Below, in pieces: positions 11,640 through 27,016 of a stretch of DNA of 64,000 nt (position 1 is its first letter; the number at the start of each line of letters is the position of its first letter). Source of the stretch: Pseudomonas viciae (lineage in GTDB: Bacteria; Pseudomonadota; Gammaproteobacteria; Pseudomonadales; Pseudomonadaceae); contig NZ_CP035088.1 of the NCBI RefSeq assembly GCF_004786035.1, positions 4,190,001-4,254,000 on the forward strand. The letters run 5' to 3'. The notes under the pieces are model-generated. The model was given only the letters and a program-made list of their open reading frames with translations. It did not search any database and had not been told where the DNA came from. Both the position numbers and the translations under genes were made by a program.

Positions 11640-11958
11640 AACGCTTCTTTTCCTGCGCCAAGGGCGCGTCCATCTGTTGAATGACTATAAAAAACTGCCC
11701 ATGACGAGCAGGTAAAAAAGTGAATGTGCACAACCGGTACTACTTTTACCACTGTGAGGTGCATCCAGAAAACCGCAGGTGTTGCCGAAGTTTTTGATCT
11801 TTAGCCCATCCTGCGTTCAAAGCTCAAGCATTGTACGGGTTTGTCGGCCCCAAGGCATTGCTCGCACGCTGGATGACAGCATAGCCAGAAACAGGGCGCA
11901 CATGGGTCAATTGGAGCATGCATTCTCTTTTGTGACAAAGGCTTATGAGGTGTTTTTT
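11640..11958. other. divergent control region between ftsK and the trxB relic
   Basis: About 320 bases without a convincing gene. On the minus strand, TATAGT at about 11682-11687 could be the ftsK -10 element, but I see no good -35. On the plus strand, the leader of the former trxB gene keeps a GAGG site before ATG 11959. No hairpin terminator or repeat was seen. Confidence 0.4.
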
Positions 11959-12105
11959 ATGAGCGAAGTGAAGCATTCACAATGGAACGCATGCAGCGAC
12001 ACGCAGATCGTCTACGACCCCGTTTACACCGCCAAGTTGCAACAGCGTCCGCTCAAGCTCGCCGCAGAGAGTATGTCGATGACAGCCCTGCCGTTTGGCA
12101 GTTAA
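11959..12105 (+). pseudogene. trxB: deletion relic of thioredoxin reductase trxB
   Basis: In P. aeruginosa, trxB1 stands between ftsK and aat, divergent from ftsK. Here the slot holds only a 48-codon frame. It starts MSEVKHS, the TrxB N-terminus as I remember it, behind a GAGG ribosome site. Seven codons later it jumps to DNA that reads MERMQRHAD in another frame (from 11982), like TrxB MERM-HAERF. It then reads [19 protein letters not shown], like TrxB EIVFDHIHTAELQQRPFTL. The last part, in the +1 frame, reads [10 protein letters not shown], resembling the ERYLDD tail. The FAD motifs, the CATC redox site and the NADPH domain are gone. I read this as in-place erosion by several deletions. The alignment is from memory and needs confirming. 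Confidence 0.68.
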
Positions 12106-12170
12106 CCTCTAGGCGGGCTCGCGCTTGTGGGCGGGGCCCGCCGCCCTCCCCTTCTACAAGCCGGATAACG

Positions 12171-12851
12171 ATGCTCACTTGGCTACAACGCAACACTTTC
12201 GATTTCCCGCCACTGGCAAAAGCCATGCGCGAACCCAACGGGCTACTGGCCGCAGGCGGCGATCTATCCGCCGACCGGCTGATCCAGGCCTATCGCCACG
12301 GCTGCTTCCCGTGGTTTTCCGAGGGGCAACCGATCTTGTGGTGGTCTCCGGACCCGCGCACGGTATTGTTTCCCGACGAACTGCATGTGTCCCGCAGCCT
12401 GGGCAAACTGCTGCGCAAGCAGCGCTATGAAGTGACCTTCGACACCGATTTTGCGGCGGTTATCAAGGCCTGCGCCGAGCCGCGGGACTATGCCGACGGC
12501 ACGTGGATCACCACAGCCATGCAAACCGCGTATCTGGAACTGCACCGACGTGGCTTCGCCCATTCGGTGGAAGTCTGGGACCACGGCCAACTGGTGGGCG
12601 GCCTGTACGGCCTGGCCATGGGGCAGCTGTTTTTTGGTGAGTCCATGTTCAGTCGGGCCGACAACGCGTCGAAATTCGGCTTTGTGACCCTGGTCCAGCA
12701 CCTCAAGGCCGCCGGTTTCGTGCTGATCGACTGCCAGATGCCCACCGAGCACCTGCACAGCCTGGGCGCGCGATCCATTCCACGCGTTGAATTTGCTGGC
12801 TATCTAAAGGCGCATCTGGACCTACCCAACCACGCGACATGGGTTTGCTGA
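12171..12851 (+). CDS. aat: leucyl/phenylalanyl-tRNA-protein transferase
   Basis: 226 residues with the Aat signatures [38 protein letters not shown] and [18 protein letters not shown] (first motif at about residues 22-47). It attaches Leu or Phe to proteins with N-terminal Arg or Lys, making them ClpS/ClpAP substrates; both of those genes lie 1.5-4 kb downstream. ATG 12171 sits behind GGATAACG. A GC-rich hairpin-like stretch (12110-12145) separates it from the trxB relic. Its normal partner bpt follows after 57 bases. Confidence 0.96.
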   Translation: MLTWLQRNTFDFPPLAKAMREPNGLLAAGGDLSADRLIQAYRHGCFPWFSEGQPILWWSPDPRTVLFPDELHVSRSLGKLLRKQRYEVTFDTDFAAVIKACAEPRDYADGTWITTAMQTAYLELHRRGFAHSVEVWDHGQLVGGLYGLAMGQLFFGESMFSRADNASKFGFVTLVQHLKAAGFVLIDCQMPTEHLHSLGARSIPRVEFAGYLKAHLDLPNHATWVC

Positions 12852-12908
12852 GCGACATTCGCGCTCCTGGCTTACAATTAAATTCAAAGCTTATCCCGAG
12901 GGTCGATC

Positions 12909-13616
12909 ATGACCGAGTTGGCGCGGTTGAAGTTCTATGCCACTCAGCCCCACTCTTGCAGTTACCTGCCCGAGGAGCAGGCCACGACGCTGTTCCTCGA
13001 CCCTAGCCAGCCCATGGATGTGCATGTCTACGCAGACCTGTCGGAGATGGGCTTTCGTCGCAGCGGCGATCATCTCTACCGGCCCCATTGCCAGCATTGC
13101 AATGCGTGCGTTCCGGCGCGCATTCCCGTGGCTCAATTTGTGCCCAATCGCCAGCAGAAGCGCATCTTCAAGCGCAACGCCGACCTGCAAGTCCGGCCGG
13201 CCAAGCCGCAGTTCAGTGAGGAATATTTCGACCTGTACCAACGCTACATCGAGCAACGCCACGCCGACGGCGACATGTACCCGCCCAGCCGCGATCAGTT
13301 CTCGACCTTTCTGGTGCGCGACCTGCCGTTTTCGCGCTTCTATGAATTCCGCCTCGAAGGACGCCTGGTGGCCATCGCCGTCACGGACCTGCTGCCCAAC
13401 GGACTTTCGGCGGTGTACACCTTCTATGAACCGGAGGAAGAGCGACGCAGCCTGGGGCGCTTTGCCATCCTTTGGCAAATCAACGAAGCCCGGCGCCTGG
13501 GGCTGGAAGCGGTGTACTTGGGCTACTGGATCAAGAACTGCAAAAAAATGAATTACAAGACCCAATATCGGCCCATCGAGCTACTGGTTAACCAGCGCTG
13601 GGTCGTCCTCAGCTAG
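12909..13616 (+). CDS. bpt: aspartate/glutamate leucyltransferase Bpt (Ate family)
   Basis: 235 residues. The N-terminal ATE domain has the Cys-rich pattern [16 protein letters not shown] and [15 protein letters not shown]. The C-terminal domain has the GNAT-like [20 protein letters not shown]. Bpt transfers Leu from Leu-tRNA to N-terminal Asp or Glu, extending the N-degron pathway. The aat-bpt-infA order is conserved in Pseudomonas. It is probably co-transcribed with aat. Confidence 0.94.
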
Positions 13617-13738
13617 AGCCCTTCGGCTTAAACGTTAGAACCCCTTGGCTTGCCCCCCCTTTTTCGGGCACAATGCACGCCGCTTTTGCCTGGCGCAGTT
13701 GCACCGGGCCATTCACTGGATACCGAGGGCTTTACTGC

Positions 13739-13957
13739 ATGTCGAAAGAAGACAGCTTCGAAATGGAAGGCACTGTCGTCGACACCCTGCCCAACACCAT
13801 GTTTCGTGTGGAGTTGGAAAATGGGCACGTCGTAACCGCGCATATCTCCGGCAAGATGCGCAAGAACTACATTCGTATTCTTACCGGTGACAAAGTGCGC
13901 GTCGAGCTGACGCCCTATGACTTGAGCAAAGGGCGCATCACTTACCGCGCTCGCTAA
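13739..13957 (+). CDS. infA: translation initiation factor IF-1
   Basis: 72 residues ([20 protein letters not shown]...), a single S1-type OB fold with the invariant [16 protein letters not shown] stretch. IF-1 occupies the ribosomal A site during initiation. ATG 13739 gives the standard length; the frame is open upstream but lacks family similarity there. It stands alone with its own terminator right after the stop. Confidence 0.98.
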
Positions 13958-13968
13958 CAAGTCAATAC

Positions 13969-13997
13969 AAAACGCCCGGCTGATACCGGGCGTTTTT
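13969..13997 (+). terminator. rho-independent terminator of infA
   Basis: Hairpin CGCCCGG-CTGATA-CCGGGCG, flanked by AAAA on the left and followed by TTTTT. It begins 11 bases after the infA stop. Confidence 0.9.
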
Positions 13998-14040
13998 GTT
14001 TGTCCGCAATTTGCCCCTCTCCCCATGAACACACAACACC

Positions 14041-14070
14041 CTGTGGGAGCGAGCTTGCTCGCTCCCACAG
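14041..14070. repeat. solo REP palindrome, spacerless
   Basis: A perfect 30-base palindrome with 14-base arms, CTGTGGGAGCGAGC and its complement, around a TT centre. It looks like two REP halves fused without the usual 35-60 base spacer. It lies between the infA and clpA terminators. Confidence 0.75.
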
Positions 14071-14093
14071 GGTGTTGATGTGAGTTCGGAATA

Positions 14094-14122
14094 GCAAAAA
14101 GGCGCCTTTCGGCGCCTTTTGC
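14094..14122. terminator. bidirectional terminator, 3' end of clpA
   Basis: AAAAGGCGCC-TTTC-GGCGCCTTTT, symmetrical, with A-runs on one side and T-runs on the other. It stands 18 bases beyond the clpA stop and can also stop leftover infA transcription. Confidence 0.88.
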
Positions 14123-14139
14123 TTTGTTGCGGGTAACGA

Positions 14140-16410
<2,271 letters not shown>

Positions 16411-16439
16411 AGCTTCACCTCATACCCAAGTGGTCGGCG

Positions 16440-16802
16440 TTAACCGTCCTTCTCGATTTCACAGAGTAGCGGATGCTGGCTTTCCCGGGCGTACTGGTTG
16501 ACCTGCATGGCCTTCGTCTCGGCGATGTCGCGGGTAAACACTCCACATACTGCCCGTCCCTCTGTATGGACGGCCAGCATGACCTTGGTCGCCAGCTCGC
16601 GATTCAGGTTAAAAAACACCTCGAGCACTTCGACGACGAAATCCATCGGTGTGTAGTCATCGTTGAACAAAACCACCTTGTACATCGGTGGCGCCTGTAA
16701 TGCAGGCTTTGCTTCCTGAACAGCAATGCCTGCGGAATCGTCGTCGTGTAGATCCGGGCGATCCTGATTGAATGTTAGTCGAATCTGGCTGACTGCATGC
16801 AT
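16440..16802 (-). CDS. clpS: ClpS, N-degron adaptor for ClpAP
   Basis: 120 residues. The flexible N-terminus (to about 40) precedes the core, with the binding-pocket signature [18 protein letters not shown] and the helix [23 protein letters not shown]. ClpS recognises N-terminal Leu, Phe, Tyr and Trp, the very residues added by Aat and Bpt encoded just upstream on the other strand. ATG 16802 gives the standard length. The clpS/cspD divergent arrangement is shared with P. aeruginosa. Confidence 0.96.
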   Translation of the reverse strand: MHAVSQIRLTFNQDRPDLHDDDSAGIAVQEAKPALQAPPMYKVVLFNDDYTPMDFVVEVLEVFFNLNRELATKVMLAVHTEGRAVCGVFTRDIAETKAMQVNQYARESQHPLLCEIEKDG

Positions 16803-17027
16803 GGAAAGAAAGGTTCGTTTAGTTGGCGAATACAGTGATGGGGGCGCTTTCGGGCGATTTCAACCACGACAACCCGGTCACCTTGACTATCGGCAAAACG
16901 GTGTTACAACCAATAGAGCCCATCGTGGGTCAAAAAGGTCCGTGGAATCTATCCTGTCAACAGATTAGCCTGCGGATGAACTGGATGATACTCCAGTGAT
17001 GGAGTGTGTTGCAGAGGGATATGGTTT

Positions 17028-17294
17028 ATGTCGGTCGTCAAGATGAGTGGCAAGGTGAAATGGTTCAACAATGCCAAGGGCTTCGGTTTCATTATCGCCG
17101 ACGGCATGGAAGAAGACCTCTTCACCCATTACTCGGCAATCAACATGGAAGGCTATAAAACCCTGAAGGCCGGACAGCCTGTGACATTCGACGTCATCCA
17201 GGGACCCAAGGGCCTGCACGCGGTCAACATCAAGGTAGCCATCACCGAAGACACGACCGCGCCTGTCAATGCCAGGATCACTGAGACCCACTGA
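17028..17294 (+). CDS. cspD: cold-shock-domain protein CspD
   Basis: 88 residues in one cold-shock domain: GKVKWFNNAKGFGFI holds RNP-1, and DLFTHYSAI is the RNP-2 region. The C-terminal extension past residue 75 is typical of CspD, which in E. coli binds single-stranded DNA and inhibits replication in stationary phase. ATG 17028 was chosen over 17043 because GAGGG lies nine bases upstream. The 225-base gap to divergent clpS should hold both promoters; no clear boxes were recognised. Confidence 0.92.
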   Translation: MSVVKMSGKVKWFNNAKGFGFIIADGMEEDLFTHYSAINMEGYKTLKAGQPVTFDVIQGPKGLHAVNIKVAITEDTTAPVNARITETH

Positions 17295-17321
17295 CCGGCT
17301 GTCGTCGCCCGGACAAATAAA

Positions 17322-17353
17322 AATGCCCGACTCGATCATTCGAGTCGGGCATC
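17322..17353. terminator. bidirectional terminator between cspD and icd
   Basis: An 11-base perfect stem GCCCGACTCGA / TCGAGTCGGGC with a four-base loop (17325-17350), preceded by an A-run. It serves the convergent 3' ends of cspD (plus) and icd (minus). Confidence 0.85.
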
Positions 17354-17373
17354 GTTGCTGAGCGCCGTTGCGC

Positions 17374-18630
17374 TTACATGTGCGAGATCAGCGCATCGCC
17401 AAAGCCCGAAGACGATACCAGCTTGGCACCCTCCATCAGGCGTTCGAAGTCATAGGTCACGGTCTTGGCCGAAATCGCCCCGTTGGTGCCCTTGATGATC
17501 AGGTCGGCCGCTTCGGTCCACCCCATGTGGCGCAGCATCATTTCAGCCGACAGGATCAGCGACCCCGGGTTGACCTGGTCCTTGCCGGCATACTTGGGCG
17601 CGGTACCGTGGGTGGCTTCGAACATCGCCACGGTGTCGGACAGGTTGGCGCCCGGCGCAATACCAATACCGCCCACTTCCGCCGCCAGGGCGTCGGACAG
17701 GTAGTCACCATTCAGGTTCAGGGTGGCGATCACGTCATACTCGGCCGGGCGCAGCAGGATCTGCTGGAGCATCGCATCGGCGATGGCGTCCTTGACGATG
17801 ACATTCTTGCCGGTCCGCGGGTTCTTGAACTGCATCCAAGGCCCACCGTCGAGCAGGGTCGCACCGAATTCCTCGGCCGCCACTTCGTAGGCCCATTCCT
17901 TGAAGGCACCTTCGGTGAACTTCATGATGTTGCCTTTGTGCACGATAGTCAGCGAATCACGGTCATTGTCGACAACATATTGCAAGGCCTTGCGGGCCAG
18001 GCGCTTGGTGCCCTGCTTGGAAACCGGCTTGATGCCGATGCCGCAGTCCTGGTCGAAACGGATCTTGGTCACACCCATTTCTTCTTTCAGGAACTTGATG
18101 ACCTTGGTGGCTTCGGGCGAACCGGCTTTCCACTCGATACCGGCGTAGATGTCTTCGGAGTTCTCACGGAAGATCGTCATATCCACGTCGCCAGGCTTCT
18201 TGACCGGGCTCGGCACGCCTTCGAACCAGCGCACCGGACGCAGGCATACATACAGGTCAAGCTGTTGACGCAGGGCCACGTTCAACGAACGGATACCGCC
18301 ACCGACCGGCGTGGTCAGCGGACCCTTGATGGAAACCACGTAGTCCTTGACCGCGTCCAGGGTTTCCTGGGGGAGCCAGGTGTCCTGGTCGTAAACCTGA
18401 GTCGCTTTCTCACCGGCATAGACTTCCATCCAGGAAATCTTGCGCTTGCCGCCATAGGCCTTCTGAACCGCAGCGTCCACAACCTTGATCATGACCGGAC
18501 TGATATCGACGCCAATGCCGTCGCCTTCGATGAAGGGGATGATCGGGTTGTCGGGAACATTAAGAGAATGGTCTGCATTGACGGTGATTTTGTCACCGAC
18601 GGCTGGAACCTGAATCTTTTGATACCCCAT
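17374..18630 (-). CDS. icd: NADP-dependent isocitrate dehydrogenase (homodimeric)
   Basis: 418 residues. The start at 18630 ([15 protein letters not shown]) gives the normal length; the frame continues upstream without family match. The substrate loop around the phosphorylatable Ser of the E. coli enzyme reads [21 protein letters not shown]. The metal site ([23 protein letters not shown]) and adenine pocket ([17 protein letters not shown]) are intact. It decarboxylates isocitrate to 2-oxoglutarate. It is divergent from a second, unrelated NADP-IDH at 19112; AceA at 28236 competes for the same substrate. Confidence 0.97.
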   Translation of the reverse strand: MGYQKIQVPAVGDKITVNADHSLNVPDNPIIPFIEGDGIGVDISPVMIKVVDAAVQKAYGGKRKISWMEVYAGEKATQVYDQDTWLPQETLDAVKDYVVSIKGPLTTPVGGGIRSLNVALRQQLDLYVCLRPVRWFEGVPSPVKKPGDVDMTIFRENSEDIYAGIEWKAGSPEATKVIKFLKEEMGVTKIRFDQDCGIGIKPVSKQGTKRLARKALQYVVDNDRDSLTIVHKGNIMKFTEGAFKEWAYEVAAEEFGATLLDGGPWMQFKNPRTGKNVIVKDAIADAMLQQILLRPAEYDVIATLNLNGDYLSDALAAEVGGIGIAPGANLSDTVAMFEATHGTAPKYAGKDQVNPGSLILSAEMMLRHMGWTEAADLIIKGTNGAISAKTVTYDFERLMEGAKLVSSSGFGDALISHM

Positions 18631-21337
<2,707 letters not shown>

Positions 21338-21353
21338 GGTTGTAAGGGAACAT

Positions 21354-21384
21354 CACAAACCCCGGCCTGGTGCCGGGGTTTGTG
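21354..21384 (+). terminator. terminator after idh
   Basis: A near-perfect long stem CACAAACCCCGGC / GCCGGGGTTTGTG with a short loop, 16 bases after the idh stop. It lacks a long T-run, so efficiency is uncertain. Confidence 0.75.
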
Positions 21385-21456
21385 CTTCCGGACACACCAT
21401 ATTTCCCCTGACAACACAGTGGCCCGCATTCCAATCTGAGAAATAGAGGAAACCCC

Positions 21457-21903
21457 ATGGACTGGAAACCCCACATCACCGTCGCCACCATCGTCGAAGA
21501 CAACGGCCGTTTCCTGATGGTCGAAGAATCCAAAGGCGGACGAGCGGTGCTCAACCAGCCCGCCGGTCACCTGGACCCGGACGAAACGCTGATCGAAGCC
21601 GCGGTGCGCGAAACCCTGGAAGAAACCGGCTGGGACGTCGAACCCACCAGCGTGGTGGGCATTTACCTGTACACCGCCCCCAGCAATGGCGTGACCTACC
21701 AGCGAGTCTGTTTCGCCGCCAAGGCCTTGAACCATCGCCCCGACTATCAACTGGACGACGGCATCCTCGGCGCCAAATGGCTGACCCGCGACGAACTGCT
21801 CGAGCAGCGCGAGTACTGGCGCAGCGAGCTGATCATCCGCTGCATCGACGATTATCTGGACGGCCACCACCACAGTCTGACGCTGATCCGTCCTTCTCTT
21901 TAG
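21457..21903 (+). CDS. nudJ: Nudix hydrolase, NudJ (YmfB)-type
   Basis: 148 residues. A complete Nudix box is present at residues 37-59 (G-x5-E-x7-RETLEETGW, beginning GHLDPDE). The NudJ family hydrolyses nucleoside tri- and diphosphates and HMP-pyrophosphate. The nudJ-mnmA-hflD-purB order is the same as in E. coli and P. aeruginosa and supports the subgroup. A good AGAGGA site stands before ATG 21457. It leads a probable operon with mnmA and hflD. Confidence 0.9.
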   Translation: MDWKPHITVATIVEDNGRFLMVEESKGGRAVLNQPAGHLDPDETLIEAAVRETLEETGWDVEPTSVVGIYLYTAPSNGVTYQRVCFAAKALNHRPDYQLDDGILGAKWLTRDELLEQREYWRSELIIRCIDDYLDGHHHSLTLIRPSL

Positions 21904-21962
21904 CCTTGCGCGCCCGGGCCTGATAGAATCGCGTCCTTTTTCAAGACACTCATTGAACTCCT

Positions 21963-23087
21963 ATGCGTGATCCAGCCCCTTCTGACACCACCAAGAAGCG
22001 CGTCATTGTCGGCATGTCCGGCGGCGTGGACTCTTCCGTTTCCGCCCTTCTGCTGATCGAGCAGGGTTATGAGGTGGAAGGCCTGTTCATGAAGAACTGG
22101 GAAGAAGACGACGGAACCGAATACTGCACGGCCATGGACGACCTCGCGGACGCCCAGGCCGTGTGCGACAAGATCGGCATCAAGCTGCACACCGCCAACT
22201 TCGCCGCCGAGTACTGGGACAACGTGTTCGAGCACTTCCTGGCCGAATACAAGGCCGGCCGCACGCCGAACCCGGACATCCTGTGCAACCGCGAAATCAA
22301 GTTCAAGGCGTTCCTCGACTACGCCATGATGCTCGGTGCCGACCTGATCGCCACCGGTCACTACGTGCGCCGCCGCGACATTGACGGCCGCACCGAACTG
22401 CTCAAGGGCCTGGACCCGAACAAGGACCAGAGCTACTTCCTGCACGCCGTCGGCGGCGAACAGATCGCCAAGACCCTGTTCCCGGTGGGCGAACTGGAAA
22501 AACCCGAAGTGCGCGCGATTGCTGAAAAACACCAGCTCGCCACCGCCAAGAAGAAAGACTCCACCGGCATCTGCTTCATCGGCGAACGCCGCTTCAGCGA
22601 CTTCCTCAAGCAGTACCTGCCGGCCCAGCCGGGCGAAATCAAAACTACCGAAGGCGAGGTCATTGGCCGTCACCATGGCCTGATGTACCACACCATTGGC
22701 CAGCGCCAGGGCTTGGGCATCGGCGGCTTGAAAGACGCCGGTGAAGAGCCGTGGTATGTGCTGATCAAGGATCTGGAGCACAACGAGTTGATCGTCGGCC
22801 AGGGCAACGACCATCCGTGGTTGTTTTCCCGCGCCCTGCTCGCCTCCGACATCTACTGGGTCAACCCGATCGACCTGAGCGAACCGCGCCGCCTGACGGC
22901 CAAGGTTCGCTACCGCCAGAGCGACCAGCCCTGCACCCTGGAAAAAACCGCCACGGGCTACCGGGCCATTTTCGATGACCCGCAACGCGCGGTCACACCC
23001 GGTCAGTCCGTGGTGTTCTACGATGGCGAAATCTGCCTGGGCGGTGGCGTGATCGAAATCGCAGAGCCCTGGAGCAGCAAGGCATGA
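21963..23087 (+). CDS. mnmA: tRNA-uridine 2-sulfurtransferase MnmA
   Basis: 374 residues. The PP-loop [15 protein letters not shown] adenylates U34. The two catalytic cysteines are in [12 protein letters not shown] and [12 protein letters not shown]. Signature [11 protein letters not shown] and the C-terminal beta-barrel are intact. It inserts sulfur delivered by TusE (1430-1765 in this window) into the wobble uridine of Lys, Glu and Gln tRNAs, so the first and last steps of the relay lie about 20 kb apart. Its stop overlaps the hflD ATG by four bases. Confidence 0.97.
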   Translation: MRDPAPSDTTKKRVIVGMSGGVDSSVSALLLIEQGYEVEGLFMKNWEEDDGTEYCTAMDDLADAQAVCDKIGIKLHTANFAAEYWDNVFEHFLAEYKAGRTPNPDILCNREIKFKAFLDYAMMLGADLIATGHYVRRRDIDGRTELLKGLDPNKDQSYFLHAVGGEQIAKTLFPVGELEKPEVRAIAEKHQLATAKKKDSTGICFIGERRFSDFLKQYLPAQPGEIKTTEGEVIGRHHGLMYHTIGQRQGLGIGGLKDAGEEPWYVLIKDLEHNELIVGQGNDHPWLFSRALLASDIYWVNPIDLSEPRRLTAKVRYRQSDQPCTLEKTATGYRAIFDDPQRAVTPGQSVVFYDGEICLGGGVIEIAEPWSSKA

Positions 23088-23707
23088 CCCCGACCCAGGA
23101 GCAACTGACGGCATTGGGCGGCGTGTTTCTTGCCGCCGTGCTGGTGGACAGGATCGCCAAGACCGGCCAGGCCACCGAAGCAGGCCTGAGCTGCATGCTC
23201 GGCAGCCTGCTGGTTCGCGACCCCAAGGACACCCTGGAAGTCTATGGTGGTGACGACCTGAACCTGCGTGAAGGCTACCGTGCGCTGGTCGGCGCCCTGG
23301 AGCGCGACCCCAGCGCCCTGCAACGCGAGCCGCTGCGCTATGCCCTGTCGATGCTGGGCCTTGAACGTCAACTGGCCAAGCGCGACGACCTGCTGGAAAC
23401 CATTGGCAAACGCCTGCCGCAGATCCAGTCCCAGGTCGAACACTTCGGCCCGTCCCACGAAAACGTCATTGCCGCCTGCGGCGCACTGTACCAGGACACC
23501 CTGAGCACCCTGCGCCAGCGCATCCAGGTGCATGGCGACATGCGCAACCTGCAGCAACCGAGCAACGCCTCGAAGATCCGCGCCCTGTTGCTGGCCGGCA
23601 TCCGCTCGGCCCGCTTGTGGCGGCAGCTGGGCGGCCATCGCTGGCAGTTGGTGATCAGCCGACGCAAATTGCTTAAAGAGCTTTACCCGTTGATGCGCAA
23701 CGAATAA
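23084..23707 (+). CDS. hflD: HflD, high-frequency-lysogenisation family protein
   Basis: 207 residues, mostly alpha-helical, starting [26 protein letters not shown]. The HflD family is defined by this length and by its place between mnmA and purB. In E. coli, HflD is a peripheral membrane protein that binds phage lambda CII; its cellular job is not settled. The ATGA overlap with mnmA shows translational coupling. No membrane helix long enough for an integral protein is seen. Confidence 0.92.
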   Translation: MTPTQEQLTALGGVFLAAVLVDRIAKTGQATEAGLSCMLGSLLVRDPKDTLEVYGGDDLNLREGYRALVGALERDPSALQREPLRYALSMLGLERQLAKRDDLLETIGKRLPQIQSQVEHFGPSHENVIAACGALYQDTLSTLRQRIQVHGDMRNLQQPSNASKIRALLLAGIRSARLWRQLGGHRWQLVISRRKLLKELYPLMRNE

Positions 23708-23745
23708 GTCGCCTCAACCCGTTTTTTGTACATCGTTACGCGTAA

Positions 23746-25203
<1,458 letters not shown>

Positions 25204-25223
25204 CACAACGCTTTACCTTTGAG

Positions 25224-25248
25224 ACGCCCGGCCGCGCCGGGCGTTTTT
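25224..25248 (+). terminator. rho-independent terminator of purB
   Basis: ACGCCCGGC-CGC-GCCGGGCGT followed by TTTT, 20 bases after the purB stop. Confidence 0.92.
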
Positions 25249-25287
25249 ATTCGCGTCTGAAAAGTAATTTTTTTCAATAGGTTACAC

Positions 25288-26454
25288 ATGAATCCTGATA
25301 TTCCTCTGCAACTCCTGGGCGGCATCACGGCACGGGAGTTCCTGCGCGACTACTGGCAGAAAAAACCGCTGCTGATTCGTCAGGCAATTCCTGACTTCCA
25401 AAGCCCGATCGATGCCGACGAACTGGCCGGCCTGGCCCTGGAAGAAGAAGTTGAATCGCGCCTGGTGATCGAGCACGGCGAACGCCCCTGGGAATTGCGT
25501 CGCGGCCCGTTCGCCGAAGACGAATTCAGCAAACTGCCGGAGCGCGAGTGGACCCTGCTGGTACAGGCCGTCGATCAGTTCGTACCAGAGGTCAGCGAAC
25601 TGCTGGAGCACTTCCGCTTCCTGCCGAGCTGGCGCATCGACGATGTGATGATCAGCTTCGCCGCCCCCGGTGGCAGCGTTGGCCCGCATTTCGATAACTA
25701 CGACGTGTTCCTGCTGCAGGGCCATGGCCAGCGCAACTGGAAAATCGGCCAGATGTGCGACTCCGAGAGCCCCCTGCTGCAGCACGCCGACCTGCGCATC
25801 CTCGCCGAATTCGAGGCCACCGACGAGTGGACCCTGGAACCGGGCGACATGCTTTACCTGCCGCCGCGCCTGGCCCACTGCGGCGTGGCCGTGGATGACT
25901 GCATGACCTACTCGGTGGGTTTCCGTGCGCCGAGCGCCGCCGAAGTGCTGACCCACTTCACCGACTTCCTCAGCCAGTTCCTGCCGGACGAAGAGCGCTA
26001 CACCGACGCCGATGCACGGCCCGTGGCCGACCCGCACCAGATCCAGCACGACGCCCTCGATCGCCTCAAGGGCCTGCTCGCCGAGCACATGAGTGACGAG
26101 CGCTTGCTGCTGACCTGGTTCGGCCAGTTCATGACCGAGCCACGCTACCCGGAACTGGTGGTGGGTCCGGAGCTGGAAGAAGACGATCTGCTGGCCGGCC
26201 TGGAACAGGGCGCAGTGATCATCCGCAACCCAAGCGCACGCCTGGCCTGGTCGGAAGTCGATGATGACCTGCTGCTGTTTGCCAGCGGCCAGAGCCGTTA
26301 TCTGCCGGGCAAGCTGCGTGACCTGCTGAAAATGATCTGCGCCGCCGACGCCCTGCACAGCGAAAACCTCGGCCCATGGCTGGCCGACGAAGACGGCCGT
26401 GGCCTGATCTGCGAGCTGGTCAAGCAAGGCAGCCTGGGGTTCGCCGATGAATAA
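25288..26454 (+). CDS. roxA: ribosomal protein 3-hydroxylase, RoxA/YcfD-type cupin
   Basis: 388 residues, a JmjC-type Fe(II)/2-oxoglutarate oxygenase. The metal-binding HFD lies in SVGPHFDNYDVFLLQGHGQR, and the second His in YLPPRLAHCGVAVDDCMTY. YWQKKPLLIRQ at the N-terminus is typical of YcfD, which hydroxylates an Arg of ribosomal protein L16. A C-terminal dimerisation region follows the cupin. Its stop overlaps the GNAT ATG by eight bases, so the two are translated together. Its ribosome site (AGG) is weak. Confidence 0.9.
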   Translation: MNPDIPLQLLGGITAREFLRDYWQKKPLLIRQAIPDFQSPIDADELAGLALEEEVESRLVIEHGERPWELRRGPFAEDEFSKLPEREWTLLVQAVDQFVPEVSELLEHFRFLPSWRIDDVMISFAAPGGSVGPHFDNYDVFLLQGHGQRNWKIGQMCDSESPLLQHADLRILAEFEATDEWTLEPGDMLYLPPRLAHCGVAVDDCMTYSVGFRAPSAAEVLTHFTDFLSQFLPDEERYTDADARPVADPHQIQHDALDRLKGLLAEHMSDERLLLTWFGQFMTEPRYPELVVGPELEEDDLLAGLEQGAVIIRNPSARLAWSEVDDDLLLFASGQSRYLPGKLRDLLKMICAADALHSENLGPWLADEDGRGLICELVKQGSLGFADE

Positions 26455-26872
26455 AATTCACGTTCGTGTCGCAGACTGGCAAAAGGATAACGCCGAGATC
26501 CGGCGCATTCGTGAGACCGTGTTCATTGCCGAGCAGTCCGTCCCGCCCGAGCTGGAATGGGATGCCGATGACCAGAGCGCGGTGCATTTCCTGGCGTTCG
26601 AAGGCGATTTTCCCATCGGCACCGCGCGCCTGTTGACTGATGGCCATATCGGTCGCGTCTCGGTCCTCAAGGACTGGCGTGGCCTGAAGGTGGGCGATGC
26701 GCTGATGCACGCGGCGATCGCCGAAGCCGAGAAACGTGGGCTCAAGCAACAGATGCTCAGCGCCCAGGTGCATGCCACGCCGTTCTATGAGCGCCTGGGG
26801 TTTGCGGTGGTCAGTGAGGAATTCCTGGAAGCCGGGATTCCGCATGTGGACATGGTTCGCCATTCCACCTGA
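26447..26872 (+). CDS. GNAT-family N-acetyltransferase
   Basis: 141 residues. The GNAT core shows AIGTAR-like FPIGTARLLTDGHIGRVSV, the acetyl-CoA loop region VLKDWRGLKVGDALMHAAI, and ATPFYERLGFAVVSEEF near the C-terminus. It resembles the ElaA/YjcF subgroup, whose substrates are poorly known. It is coupled to the upstream ribosomal oxygenase gene by overlap, a pairing that also occurs in P. aeruginosa. That hints at a target in translation, but this is only inference. Confidence 0.85.
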   Translation: MNKIHVRVADWQKDNAEIRRIRETVFIAEQSVPPELEWDADDQSAVHFLAFEGDFPIGTARLLTDGHIGRVSVLKDWRGLKVGDALMHAAIAEAEKRGLKQQMLSAQVHATPFYERLGFAVVSEEFLEAGIPHVDMVRHST

Positions 26873-26902
26873 ACCTCGCCACAAAAGCATCATCAACACC
26901 AC

Positions 26903-26938
26903 AAAACGCCCCGCCATCCACCGATGCCGGGGCGTTTT
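26903..26938 (+). terminator. terminator after the GNAT gene
   Basis: AAAACGCCCCG and CGGGGCGTTTT arms around a 14-base loop, 30 bases after the GNAT stop. Confidence 0.82.
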
Positions 26939-27016
26939 GCCGTCTACCATTCAACTTGCCCCACCCCAGGCCGACAAACTGGCAATATCAAGCCTTTGTC
27001 TCGCGGAGAAATGGAC

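Noticed and set aside
9120..11684. 854-codon open frame on the plus strand
   Set aside because: Antisense to ftsK and the lolA 5' end. The translation is low-complexity and rich in His, Gln and Asp, a codon shadow.
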